Assembly: GCF_964199755.1 (NCBI RefSeq)
Contig: NC_133914.1
Span: forward strand, 3,861,868 to 3,925,867
From: Larus michahellis
Lineage: Eukaryota > Chordata > Aves > Charadriiformes > Laridae
DNA: 64,000 nucleotides
Direction of reading: 5' to 3'
This document shows positions 26,087 to 37,611 of this stretch, piece by piece. The notes beneath the pieces are model-generated. The model was not told the origin of the DNA. It was given only the letters and a program-made list of their open reading frames with translations, and made no database searches. Each line of letters begins with the position of its first letter. Position 1 is the first letter of the stretch. A program made the position numbers and the translations under genes.

Positions 26087-29000
26087 TGGACAGCAAAGTG
26101 ACGGAGAGGGACCCAGACTTCATAAGCGAGTGCATTTCAGAGCCTATGAAGGTGACGATGTCTTCCCAGACTGATGCTCGTGGGGTACAGGCCAGGCTGA
26201 AGGGTTGGTGGGGTTTTGTTGGGTGTTTTGGTTTTGTTTTGTTTTTTTTTTTTTTAAGAGTCTAGTCGGCAGGCAAAAGGGCCAGAAATACATCTCGGCA
26301 GAGAAAAGCCTCCAAATCCTGTATCCAATTGAAGCTGCAGAAAGAACGAAGGTTGGCAGAACATAATTATCTAAATTGGAATTCAGCCAGGACCCTGGGG
26401 CTCACCCTCCTCCTCCTGTGAAAGTGCCATTGGATATTTGATAGCTATATTGGGTCCAACTGCTTGGTTTTATGTATCCCTTGAAAGGCTGGAGTTGCTG
26501 GAGCAGGAAACCCCCTTGGCTTCCTGCTGGAGCTAAGACTATGTAGTAGCACCTACCAAATCTTTCCTAGCTACAGCTTGCAGCACCTGCATTTTCTTTG
26601 GCAATCCCTCTCCGGGTTCTGCCGGCTGAGAGCCTGCTCCTTCGTGTGTGGGATCAGGCAGGATGGCAGCCCAGAGGCGATACACTGCAGGCTCCGCTCG
26701 CAGCTTTGTCTTTATTACTGCTGTGGTAGGCGACCGCATCTTTGATCCGCTTCTCCCCCGCGCCCTCCCACGTTCAGCTGAACACTCCCCCGGAGCCTGC
26801 AGCAGGGAGAAGGCGGCGAGATATGCAAGTTCTCTTTGCCTAAGCGTTTTGTTGGTGCGAATCCCCTCGCTTTTGGCCGCGTCTAGGCACGTCAACACAG
26901 CGTGGCAAGGTAGGGCAGCTCGTGTTTGCCAGTGCGTGAAGAGGAGAGTCCTGGATTCCCTGCTGTGACTGTAAAAGCCCTGCCTTGTTCCATCCTGGTG
27001 TGATCAACTGGACCGGGGCTTCTCTGGCTGCCCTGTCATCGCGTGGGAGGGATGTCATTTATGGGAGGGATGTCATTACGGGCTCTGCCCAGCTACTGTC
27101 AGCAAATGTGCTCCCGCCAGCTGGGTTAGCAAAGGGGTGATGGAGTCTCTGTGTGTCACCGCTTTGTCCCAGCGGCCAGAATGCACCAGAGAAGTTCGTT
27201 CTTCTGATTCTTTGGTGTAAATATTTCGTGCAACCCAGGAAAGCCCCAGTAGGGGCTGTGCCGTGCGCTCTGAACACGGGCCACGTGAATAGAAGTGGTG
27301 TATTAATTATTATGAAACGGCTCTGAGAAACAAATGCAGGTTGCCATGGAAGCACCGGCAGTGACAACGTCACCTCATTTTTAAGATGCTTTCAATGTTC
27401 CAAACACAATTTCCCTTCTTTTTTTTTTTTTTTTCAAAACAGACAATGGCAAAATTTCCCAGCGGAGGGGAGATGGGGCTGTTGGCCACAGGCGGTGCAA
27501 AAACTTGACTCCTTTTTATAAAGAACAGAGAGATCAACTTCATGCCTAAGCCATGGGGAAAGGGCACAGGCGGAGCAGGTGATCCAGGAGGCGAAGGGAG
27601 GTGGGGGAATCGGCTGTTCCTTCCCTGTGCAGAGTTGTGAGGGCTGGGGAGCCACAGGGCAGCAAATCTTGTGACCCCTGCTCCTTGGGAGGTTTGGGGG
27701 GTACCAGGAGAAGAGTTAAACATTAAAAAAGGGTGAGAACAGGGACACGGGAAGCTGTCTCTGAGGATTTGAATGGAATAAATCGAGATCTTGTATGAGA
27801 GAGGAAATGAGGCGAGCGGTAACGTTGAGAATTGATAATACCGATTTAATGAATGCAAAAATTCAAATTATTGGAGAGCAATGAAAAATACAGTAGTAAG
27901 TGCCTGGAAGCTGGGTTCTCCCTGCCCTTTTCAGTCATCTATGCGAAGCAAAAAGGTGACCTTTTAACCCACTTTATTTTAATCAACCTTCTGTTGCCTG
28001 ACTTGCCCCAGGAACTTGTAGTTTTAGTGCATGTAGCCAGGACAGGTAAATCGAAAGGAATGATCGCTTGTAGCCGAGTCTTGGCTTGCCTGCTCTCAGG
28101 TAGTCCCATCTGCAGGCTACAAGCACGCCCTTGGAGGCAATGGTGTTTAACTGGTGGTGTGGTGCCGCCTGGCAGCCAAGCCACCCTGAGCGATGGCAGG
28201 CGGGGTCTGCCCTGGCTGAGCAATGGCTCCTCGCTGCCCACGGCCTGGCAAATGGTTCCCGGTGAGCTCGGGCTGCTGGGCGTCAGCCGGTGGATTTACT
28301 GAGCCACTGAAATGTGATCACAAGCCAGTACCCTGCACACTCAACGGCTGTTAATCGCAGAGGTGCACACGTTTCTCCTATTCCGGCTGCGCTTGTCCTG
28401 TAGCGTCAACTGTTTCTGCCTTCAGAGCTGTGCTCGGTTTGATCCTGCAGTTAGTCTCTCACTTCACGTTTCTTCTTTTGCAATTACCTAATTTCTTGGT
28501 TCTGTGGTCCCTGCCTCTCTCTTTTGGGTTGTTCTTGCTGTAGTAGCACGTGTGTTTAGGAGCCTGCACTGTTAGCCACCTGGACAAGGGCCTTATGGAT
28601 ATTTCGGCGGTGCTCAAAGCATGAGTAGAAATAGATTTACTGGACCCACGCCATTCAAAACTGGTGGAAAAAAACCCCAAACATTAAAACTTCATAGATT
28701 GCTAAGACCCAGCCTCTCTGCTCTCTTGAAACCTTTCAGTGGGAGGATTTCTGCTGCCTTAAAAGATATTTATGGAGACGCCAATTGCTAACACTGAGGG
28801 CAGCAAGTTCCATCCAGGAAGGCTGGAATCATGGCTGGGGGGTCTGGCTCCGGACAGTCCATGTTTGTACAAAGGGGATTGTTTCCTTGCGTTTTTCACT
28901 CAAACCTGGAGAGGGGCTACTCCACCATTCATGGTTGGCCTTAAAATCTCTCTTGGACTGAAAAGGAACACTGCAACCCGCTGCGTGTTTGAAAAAAATC

Positions 29001-29610
29001 TCACTTGCTCAAATAGACTTACTAAAAAAAAAAATGCATTTTAACCGAATAACTAATGACATAACTTAGCTCAGCCTGCGTTTGGTGTCGTTTGCTTCTG
29101 AGATAAAGAGGTTTTATTCTCGGCCAAAAGAAAAATCAAAACGTAAAACCTTGCAATGTTTTTCAGTGACCTTGGCTGACCACGTGCAGAAAGAAGACTG
29201 CAATATTCCAGCTGTTAAATCAAGCGATCGTGGATTTGGGTTCTTTGCTGACAGGCAGCAGTATCTCCCTGCAGTAACAGCCTGAGCCAGAGCCAAGCCA
29301 GCGGGCAGCAGGCGGGCAGGGATGAAAAGTAAGTACTCTACTTAGAGTCGTTTTAATTCCCTCTGTATCTTATGATAACTGTTAAATCATCAGCACCAAG
29401 AATAGCATTTGCGGTTATTAAAAGCATCCGTCAGTCCACTTAGCCGCTGTAGCTGGTGCTAACCCCAATCTGTCTGGTTTATGCTCCTGCTGTGTTGACT
29501 CTGCACCTCTGCGATGATAACGGGTGCTGATTTAAAGGGGAGGATGGCAGGCGGCCTCGGCTATGCCAGAAAGCAGAGGAAGATGCACAGAGACTTCGAA
29601 ATTCTCTTCG

Positions 29611-29683
29611 TAAAGGAAAAAAACAAACAAAAAAAAAAAAACAAAAAAAAAACAAAACAAAACAAAAACAAAAAAAAACCAGA
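29611..29683. repeat. A-rich (CAAAA)n low-complexity tract
   Basis: Over 70 bases of A runs broken only by C. There is no attached retrocopy. Confidence 0.85.
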
Positions 29684-32600
29684 AAATTGATTTCTCAAAG
29701 GTTTGGCCCTGTCAAGCCTTAGCTCTTACCCAAAAGCGAGCTGTGACGCTGCTTGCTGGACTTTAGCTGCAAACGCGTCTCGTTTTTGTCCGTGGCTGGC
29801 TGGTTAGCGGGGTGGAATCAAGGAGACCCCGGCGCATGGGCTGGAGTGTGTGGAAAGTGGGCTTCACAGCTGGGTCCCTGACTGTTCTTGGTTGTCTGGT
29901 CCCTGCCTGGCACATCCCATCAACCGCAGTGAGACTCGAAAGCTCCCAGCATCCCTTCACGAGCAATTCTAATGCTTTGGCAGCTGGGCTTGGGCACGCG
30001 GGTGAAAACCCCTTCTCCCAGAGTGGTGAAGATGGCGACCTCCTAATCCTAGAAAGCAAATGTCAGGCTGAAGCTCAGGAAAGGGAGGAGAAAAAAAAAA
30101 AAAACAACCCCAAAGCATCACAGGGGACACAGATGGTCGAAAATTGACGGAGAGCACAGGTCCCTGGCAGGGAGCCTGGAGGCATTAGTATGAGAGCAAT
30201 TGTTCTACAGATGCGCAGTTCTTCTGATAAACCAAGTTCTAGCAGCTCATGACAAGACCGGCGGAACCATTTAACTGAACAGCAGGCAATACGGATTTTC
30301 CAGTACGTTTCTGATGGATTTTTTTTTTTTAAATAGCAACGTTTGTGGAGTTTGGGTATGTTTTGTGGGTTGGTTTGTTGTTTTTTCTTTTAAAAAGCCT
30401 CCTTTCGTTTGAGTTTAAAAAGGGTTCCTGTATTTCCTATCCCTTCCATCCCCAACCTTAATGTACAGCAGCTGCTGAGAGGTTCAACTCCATGTCTGGA
30501 TGCCACGCAAGTTTGCTGTGCCAGCAGCGAGCGGTTTTGAACAGCCGGAGTAGTCAATGCCTTTTGTGTCTGGTCCTCGGTCGCTGGCGGTGCCTGTGCT
30601 GCTGTAATGGAGCCTGCTCACAAAGCCAGGCCGGGTTCCGCGCACGGACGGGTGAGCTGGATGGGAAACCGGCTCCAGCACCGAGCCGCTGGCAGCGGGA
30701 GGAGGTTTGGGGCTTGCTCCTCACCCAGCCCTCCAGCATGCGGCGAGGAGAGCGCGGTGGCCTGAGAGAAAATGTCCTGAAAGTCTGTACCTTGAACCCT
30801 TGCCATTGGTAATGAACCACATAATCTCCCTCTCTTATGCAGCGCGCTTCATCAGTTCGTTTGTCTTGTTCTCCTCGCTTGGCGGATGGGGAAGCTCAAA
30901 CACAGAGGACCAGCGTTGTGGCCAATTGTCACCCATCGAGCCCATCCGCAGAAGCCAAAATAAACCAAAGCTCCCCAAATGCCAGACCAGTGCGCTAACC
31001 GCAAGGTAACACTGCTTCCATCCTCTTCTCCCGATAAAATTTGATAAAATTAGTCTTATTTCTCTCTTTGATTCCTCTTGAAGTGCTGGAGTGCTACACT
31101 CAGCTGATTCCCAAATGGTTCCCAACCTGCCTCAAAACTTTGTGCCTCTCGCTCTGTGAAAGAGCATGTCACTTGATGTCCCGTAAGTGACGCAGGACGA
31201 GCAGAGCCACAGCGACTGGAGCGCGGGGTCGGGGGATTTGATGCTCCTTTTTCAAGAGTGGGCAACAGGGCCTGTAGCAGTTAGCCCCCGTGTCAAGCTT
31301 GTTGGTGCCAACAGCATCCTTGGGGAGGAAGGTCTGCCCTTGCCACGGCAACGCTCTAAATTTCTGCTTGCTAATACCCAGGCACGGACCAAAGATGGAA
31401 TTCTCACTGGGCAGACAGTGGGCTGGAGGAGAAGCAAAATATCCCTTCTCATGCCCTGCACGGCAGCTGGGGATGTTTCTTCTAGCGTGGCACCCTCCGC
31501 CCACCTCCTGGAGACTGCAGCAGAGCGCTGTACCCAAAATGCGAGGGTGATGCAATAGGAGCCCAGCACAGCCCCTCTTCAGCAACTGGAGAAAACTAAC
31601 AATGACAAAAGGTGCCCTTAAGGGTGTTTGCTTCCCAGAGGAATGCACTTAAGGGCTCTGTGAAGCACACTGACGTTGCGCGCGCGGGAGCGCTTGTCAG
31701 CCCTAAGTGAGATTGATAAAAAGATGTTTTATGCAACAGGCTGTATTTAAATCTAAGGGACAATTTAAGCTGCTTTGTGGGTAATAGCAGCCCTTTGATT
31801 GAGAAGCCGTGTTTTAAATATGGAATTAGTGAACGTGAGCGTGTTGGTGACCCTGTTTTCGGGGAAGGCACTGTTATGCATGTTGCAGCAAAGGGACTTG
31901 AGGCACAGTGGAGTGACTTTAACCCTTTCGTGGCTTTCACCTGGTTAAGGACAAGCCCCTCAGCTCTTTCCTGGCACGTCAGAAGTCTGGGTTTGGTCCC
32001 TGGCCACTGTGCAGTGACTGCTCTTGGTTGGGAGCACCAGATTTGAGAGAAGTGCAAATGCCCAGCTGCAGGCTTTTAAAGGGCTGACAGCAGAGAGGCA
32101 TCTACGCCAGCCCGGATCTGAAACCCTCTCCTGCTTAATTGCCTTCTGCCTGTGCAAGATCAGCCGCTGTTTCAGACGACTATCACATTCATTATCGTTC
32201 CCTTTCTGAGCTGTCATCCAACGTTACTGTTCCCCGCCGCACTCCACCCCAGATCTGGCTCCTTTTCAGTGCTCCCTTGATGCAGTTTGGCATCTCTCTT
32301 GGTGAGAAGTGCTATTGCTGCCACCTTCCCCTATCAATATCCCTTTCTTGTAGTGCCCTTCTGCCTTGGCGCTCAATACCATCAACTCGGTAATTAGCAT
32401 TGCATTGTAATTGAATTGTCAAAAGGAGCTTGCATCAGAGCTGAGTAAGTCAGCAGGGTTAGTGCTGTCTCCTTTGGTCTTTCCTCATCTTTTTAACGTC
32501 TTTTCTTCATCGCTTTGTCATTTATTAGTCATGATCACGTCTGAGGATTAGATGGGGAGCCTTTTGGGGCAGGCTCTGTGTCTTCATGCTCCTCCTGCAG

Positions 32601-34992
32601 CGTTCCTGCAGCTCTGCAAGCAGCTAGAAAGCTGTCTCAAGGACTGCCGTTTGGTCCCTACCCCGTCACCGGCTCGCATCCTCTCTCCTCCTGCAAGCTA
32701 AATCTCCAAAGGAACTGAGGGGGGACTGTTTCTAGAGGAGCTTCAAGTGGCAGCAGATGTGCAGGGGCTTCTCCTGCCCAGCCAGGTAGAACCAGCTGCT
32801 AAAACAACAGCTGGTAAGTGCTGGGAAGCAGCTGAAGTGGCTGCTAAAAAGGGATAAAAAAGAGTGCGCACGCTCTTGCTGCGTGCTGGTGCCCCTCTTG
32901 GGAGCTGCCCCCATCCTCCTCCACCCAGTCCCACTCACCCCAGACTCCGCTTCTGTCTCAGCCTGCCTGCCCTGCTCCTGCTTTCGGCACTGGCAGCGCG
33001 TCCAGGAGAGGGCTGGGTGCTGAGCAGCTCTGCATCTCTGCCAGGACAACTCTCCCGGCTCCTCGGGGCAGCACAGGGGCATCTACGAGCCCCCGATGTA
33101 GCAAGGGGGGAAAAAGCCCACGGCCTGGCACAGCTGCTTGCCGCAGTTAAATACAAAACAACTTCCCTGCCGCTGCAGCTCATCCTCTTGGCCACGAGTT
33201 TTGGGTTTCCCTTTTGGCAGCGGCATCAGAGGGTTTGCGGATGAAAAGCGGCGGAGCAGAGGAGTGGGGCTGGAGCAGGAAGAAACACCCCGCTGCGGAT
33301 TTGTCTGGCCCCCACTGAACCCGCTCTCCTCTTGTCTCGCTGCCACCTCCTGCAAGATTAATGCAGAGAGCACGTAGAAAACGCCTTGGCAGAAATAAAC
33401 ACGTCTTCCATCCATCTGGGAATCCCGGCAATCTCTGTTGATGCTCCTGCTCGTAGCCAAGCCACGAGCTTTCAAAACACCGTTGGGACCCGTTTTCCAG
33501 TAGCATTTCCAAATAAAGAAGGCAGTTCTTATGCAGCGGTTTGCGGGGCTGAGACAGGAAGCAAACCCATGTGTTGTCTCGTTTGCAGGTGCTTTGACCT
33601 CTTTTTCCTGAAACCGTTTTGCAGCAATACTTCTGTTCTCCTCTCCCTTCATCTCCTCGTTCTGGGATGCTCCACAATTCCCCAGGGAGATACTGTCGCG
33701 TGAATAAAGGCTGTGGAGAAGAGCCTACATCAGGACCCACAGGCTGGTGAGACTCGGGCACACGGCTGCAAAGACAGCTCGGGTGCGGTTCCTTTGCACG
33801 CCAGCAAAGTTTGCCAGCAAAGCTGGGCTCTTCCAAAAAGGTTAGGCTGACTTCCTAGCCAATTTACGTGCTGATTAAGGGTGGATCTGCGGAAAAGCAG
33901 CTGGGAAGGTAGAAACACCCAAGGGCTCGAGCAGGAGTTGTGATCCAGGAGATACTTTCTGTGCTGGCGGCTGGCAGGCCAGGACAAGTCCCATCAGCGC
34001 TCCTGTCTACACAAGCAGATGTCGAACGCCCCGGGGAACCTGTGAGGAGCGGGATACAGTCACTCACGTCATGGCAAGGGAGGCTGGAGAAGCATCGCTC
34101 CAAGAAACTGCACGTACACTGGATGTCAGCGGTGACCCCAGTGCTCTCGTTGGGCTGGCTCTGGCCGGAGAGGGCTGTACGACCCTTCCCTTGTTGTTGG
34201 TGGCTGTCAGCTTGAAGAAAGGCCTCATGTTCTCTTGCAAATGGGGCTAACGTGGGGCCATCAGAGCCTGGTGGCACCCACGGCTGGGCTCTGCACAGCC
34301 CTTGCTTTGCGCGCAGAGCGGCGATTCCGCAATCAGTGCCAGCAGCGTTATTGCAAAGGCCACGTGGGTGGGGGTTAGCGCGTCAGGATGGCGGCACTTC
34401 ATCTGGTCCCACTTTCAAGCGGACGAGGTACTTTGCTGATCTGTGGATTCTACATCCCCCTGCACACGCATCAACTGGCCAGTGCCCCTACAAGCTTCTC
34501 AGCTGCTGTATTTCTTTCCTCATTAAAATTAAAACTCCCAGGCCTGCATGTTTCAAAGTCCTTTCCTGTTCTTGCATTCACCGAGCTTACCTGTCCCTGC
34601 CCTTCCGTTCACCCAGCAAGGATTCGCTCAGGAGCCGGGGCCTCTTGCTTTGCTGTTGACTGCAGGAAGAGTGAGCCGATAAACTTCTGGAGGACAAGAG
34701 TGTGCTGAGAATAATCAATATTTTATGATACCTTCCCAGGCAGGCCGGGGGTTCGCAGCCCGGAGGGAGCTGTGCTGCCTGACCTGCAGCTCCCGGCACG
34801 TGGAGATGCTACACCCAGAGACAACCAAACACCACGGGACTTGGGCAAAAGGGAGTCAAGCGCTCCCATCGCCTGCTGCGCAGCCCCGGCTTTCTCCGGG
34901 ATCGCTGAATGAATGGGAAAGACATTTCTCCCTGCGACGGTGGGACCTGCTTTCATTTTGTGCAGCAGCAGTAAAAGGAGCTCCCTCCTCCC

Positions 34993-35010
34993 GGATGGAT
35001 GGATGGATGG
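34993..35010. repeat. (GGAT)n microsatellite
   Basis: Four full GGAT units plus two bases. Confidence 0.85.
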
Positions 35011-35483
35011 AAAGTCTGCTGGGCTCCTGCCTGCCGGACCCTGCATCCCTTTCCCCGAGGTCAGCAGAGAAACCTCCCAGCATGGTTTTGGGAGTGTCCC
35101 CAGTGTTTGGGGGCACCAGGGTATGGCTCAGAGTCGGCACTTTTGCCACTGTAGCTGTGGGACAAATGCCCGCGTCCTGCTGCTGCTGAGGGACTGGTTC
35201 CCCACGGGCTTGTGCCTTGCGGACTCTGGCATCCGAGAAGAGGTGAATCCACCCAACTTCCGTGGGTGTGTGAAACTTGTAGGAAATGAGTAACTTTGGG
35301 ACCTCATTGCTCTGCCGAGCGGGGGTGAAACCCGCTGCTGGATCCGGGAGCTGCTGGGATGGACACGCTGGCACAGAGAGTGGCTGTGTACGTCTTCCTC
35401 AGAACAACCACCTCATCCCTGAGGACTGGCGTGCAGGTATTTTTTGTATTCCTGAACTAAGGTGCCACGTTGCCTTTTTCACT

Positions 35484-35693
35484 GAAGAAATTCTTGGCTG
35501 TGAGGGCGGTGAGCCCCTGGCCCAGGTTGCCCAGAGAAGCTGTGGCTGCCCCATCCCTGGAGGGGTTCAAGGCCAGGTTGGACGGGGCTTGGAGCAACCT
35601 GGGCTGGTGGGAGGTGTCCCTGCCCAGGGCATTGGGGTGGAATGAGGTGATCTTTAAGGTCCCTTCCAACCCGAACCATTCCGTGATTCTGTG
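35484..35693 (+). mobile_element. CR1 LINE 3' end, 5'-truncated
   Basis: The last 210 bases of a CR1: the codons for the ORF2 tail ([19 protein letters not shown] in one frame), then the 3' UTR ending CCATTCCGTGATTCTGTG. It is nearly identical to the 3' parts of the elements at 41900 and 45215. Confidence 0.92.
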
Positions 35694-36502
35694 ACAGACC
35701 ATCCAGTCAGCTCTGCTCTTTAACTAGAAGCAGCACCTGATGTAGCAACGTCTTTTGGGGCTGAAGGGTGGCCGGTGACCCGCTGTAACCCAGAGCTGGT
35801 GGCCAGAGAGAGGAGAGCCAGGGCACAGCTCCCGCACCGCTTCTTTCCTCTCCAGCCAGAACCTCTTAGCCGAGCACACAGCTGAGGACTGGCTGCCAGC
35901 ACCCTGCCAAATGTATTTCCCGATTTACACTGCATCTCAATTTACATGTGATTAATTGAAACCTCTTGTTGCTATGGGGCTGCCATCTCCCTGCCTCACC
36001 TTGGCTTTCACTTTTTTTTTTTTTTTTGGTTTGGTTTTTCTTCTGTTTGTTTCTTTGTTTTGCAGGTAACTGCTCTTTGTTCTTTTATTTTCCTGCTGAG
36101 ATGCGGTGGAAAAACTGGGACTGGGGAGAGAGGTGGGAAGAGGGAGCTGTAGGTTGTAATATGATATAATGGACTTTTGTAAATACGTAGACGGCTTTTG
36201 CGTACAGCACAGCAGAAATAATCTGCTTTTCGGGGATCAGGAGACACGCAATCGGACTGAGGCTGCCGGAGGGACATCCCGGAAGAGAGGCAGCAGAAGG
36301 GACCTGGAATGTTGGGCAGGGGGGCCGGGGAGGACCAGAGGGTGCACATTAGTCCCTCCTTGTTCTCACGTGCTCTGCTACATCCCCAAACATCCGAGTT
36401 GTTTCGGGCAGCCCGAGCATACCGTAAGGTGAAAAGCCAGCTTTTGGCACCAGCCAGTTTCAAATTAAAGCTCTTGGGGTGGTCACGCACTTGTCGCGTG
36501 AT

Positions 36503-36527
36503 GTTGTTATTATTATTATTATTATTA
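36503..36527. repeat. (TTA)n microsatellite
   Basis: About eight trinucleotide units, mostly TTA. Confidence 0.9.
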
Positions 36528-37549
36528 CTGTCTTTCCTGGAAACAGCACCATAAATAGCAGCAGGGCTTAACACACGCCTTCACTGCCCCAAACCACTTA
36601 CAGCGTGGCAGATCCTCCCTTCCCTGCCGGAGAGCAGGAAGGGACCTCCCGGGAGATCGGGGCTGGGGTCTCCAGGGCCTATGCCAGGGTGGCCGATGCC
36701 CCAGGGCTGCTGGTAGCCAGGGGACTGGCTTTCCCAGGCAAGGACTCACATAGGGTGGCTGCTGTGTCAGCGTGGTGGCAGAGCGAACAGCTGCAGCGGG
36801 GACCATTCCGCCTTCCCTTGGGGTTAGTAAAGCTCCTGTTGGTCTCCGTGCTGGAGGAACGACCCAGAGTCTGGCCCCATCGCTTGCCGTGGCAGAGGCA
36901 GGACAGGATCCACGCCTCTGTGCCAAAGACGTTCATGAGAAACGTGATAATCCCTGCCCTGGGGAGGTCGTTATTCTAACATCTTCTGTCTTTGCTCAAG
37001 GACAGTTTTCTTTCTTCTTTTAAGTTATTAACATGGAATTATCAATACCCATATTCTGTTATACCTCCTAGCAGGGTTCAAAGCAGATGGATTTCCAAAG
37101 AACTGTAGTCGATTCAGTACAAACGGGAGCAGAATGACATCCAGCATCGAGACGGAGTACGAATCGGCGCTATCCGAGGCACGGGATGGAAAGACGACGC
37201 AGGTACCAGCAGCCTTCAGAGGAGCAGTTCAGGGGCACGGGCAGATGTGTAGCTCTGCCATATGGCCAGGAGACCAGCAGCCGCAGGAAAAGGAAGCTGG
37301 ATTCAGGGCAAACTGATTTATCAGATGTACCTGGCGTGAAACAACCTGAAACCCAGCGTGCAGCCAGTTTAGTGAATAAAAGGTCAGAGGGGAAGGCTGG
37401 GATTGCCACTCTGAATTCCTGATTAGTAGAAGCCACAGGACTTAATTCTCCCTTTCAGCAGGACACCCAGGCTTAGCTTAAGTTTTTCCACTGCTAGAGG
37501 ATCCAACCCAGTTCTTGATAAACTGTTTCAATGGCCAATTATCCTCACT

Positions 37550-37611
37550 TAAAAAAAAAATAAAATAAAATAAAAACACACTCAAAACACCAACCAACAA
37601 CAAAAAAAAAA
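37550..37611. repeat. A-rich low-complexity tract
   Basis: A runs and (TAAAA)n units passing into CAAC-rich sequence. Confidence 0.8.

Larger units (their letters stand above)
26087..35483. other. Intergenic, mixed composition
   Basis: No supported gene. It is GC-richer than the left part, so long chance frames appear on both strands (for example 27370-27858 and 33180-33836, minus strand), but none has a recognisable domain. It holds T-rich simple sequence near 26221-26258, an A/CA-rich tract at 29611-29683, a short GGAT repeat at 34993-35010 and an AT-rich island at about 32380-32540 rich in TAATTA-like words. Confidence 0.65.

Noticed and set aside
27370..27858. 162-codon minus-strand frame ending in a lysine run
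   Set aside because: The lysine run comes from a T tract in the DNA and the rest is compositionally biased Pro/Ser sequence without family resemblance.
29611..29683. Poly(A) tail of a processed pseudogene
   Set aside because: No gene-derived sequence precedes the tract on either strand, and CR1 machinery rarely makes poly(A) retrocopies in birds. Simple sequence fits better.
33702..33707. AATAAA as the end of an unannotated gene or LTR
   Set aside because: No coding exon, LTR ends or target duplication could be tied to it.
33180..33836. 218-codon open frame on the minus strand
   Set aside because: It overlaps several other long frames on both strands in GC-rich DNA and has no recognisable domain, start context or splice support. 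A chance frame is the simpler reading.
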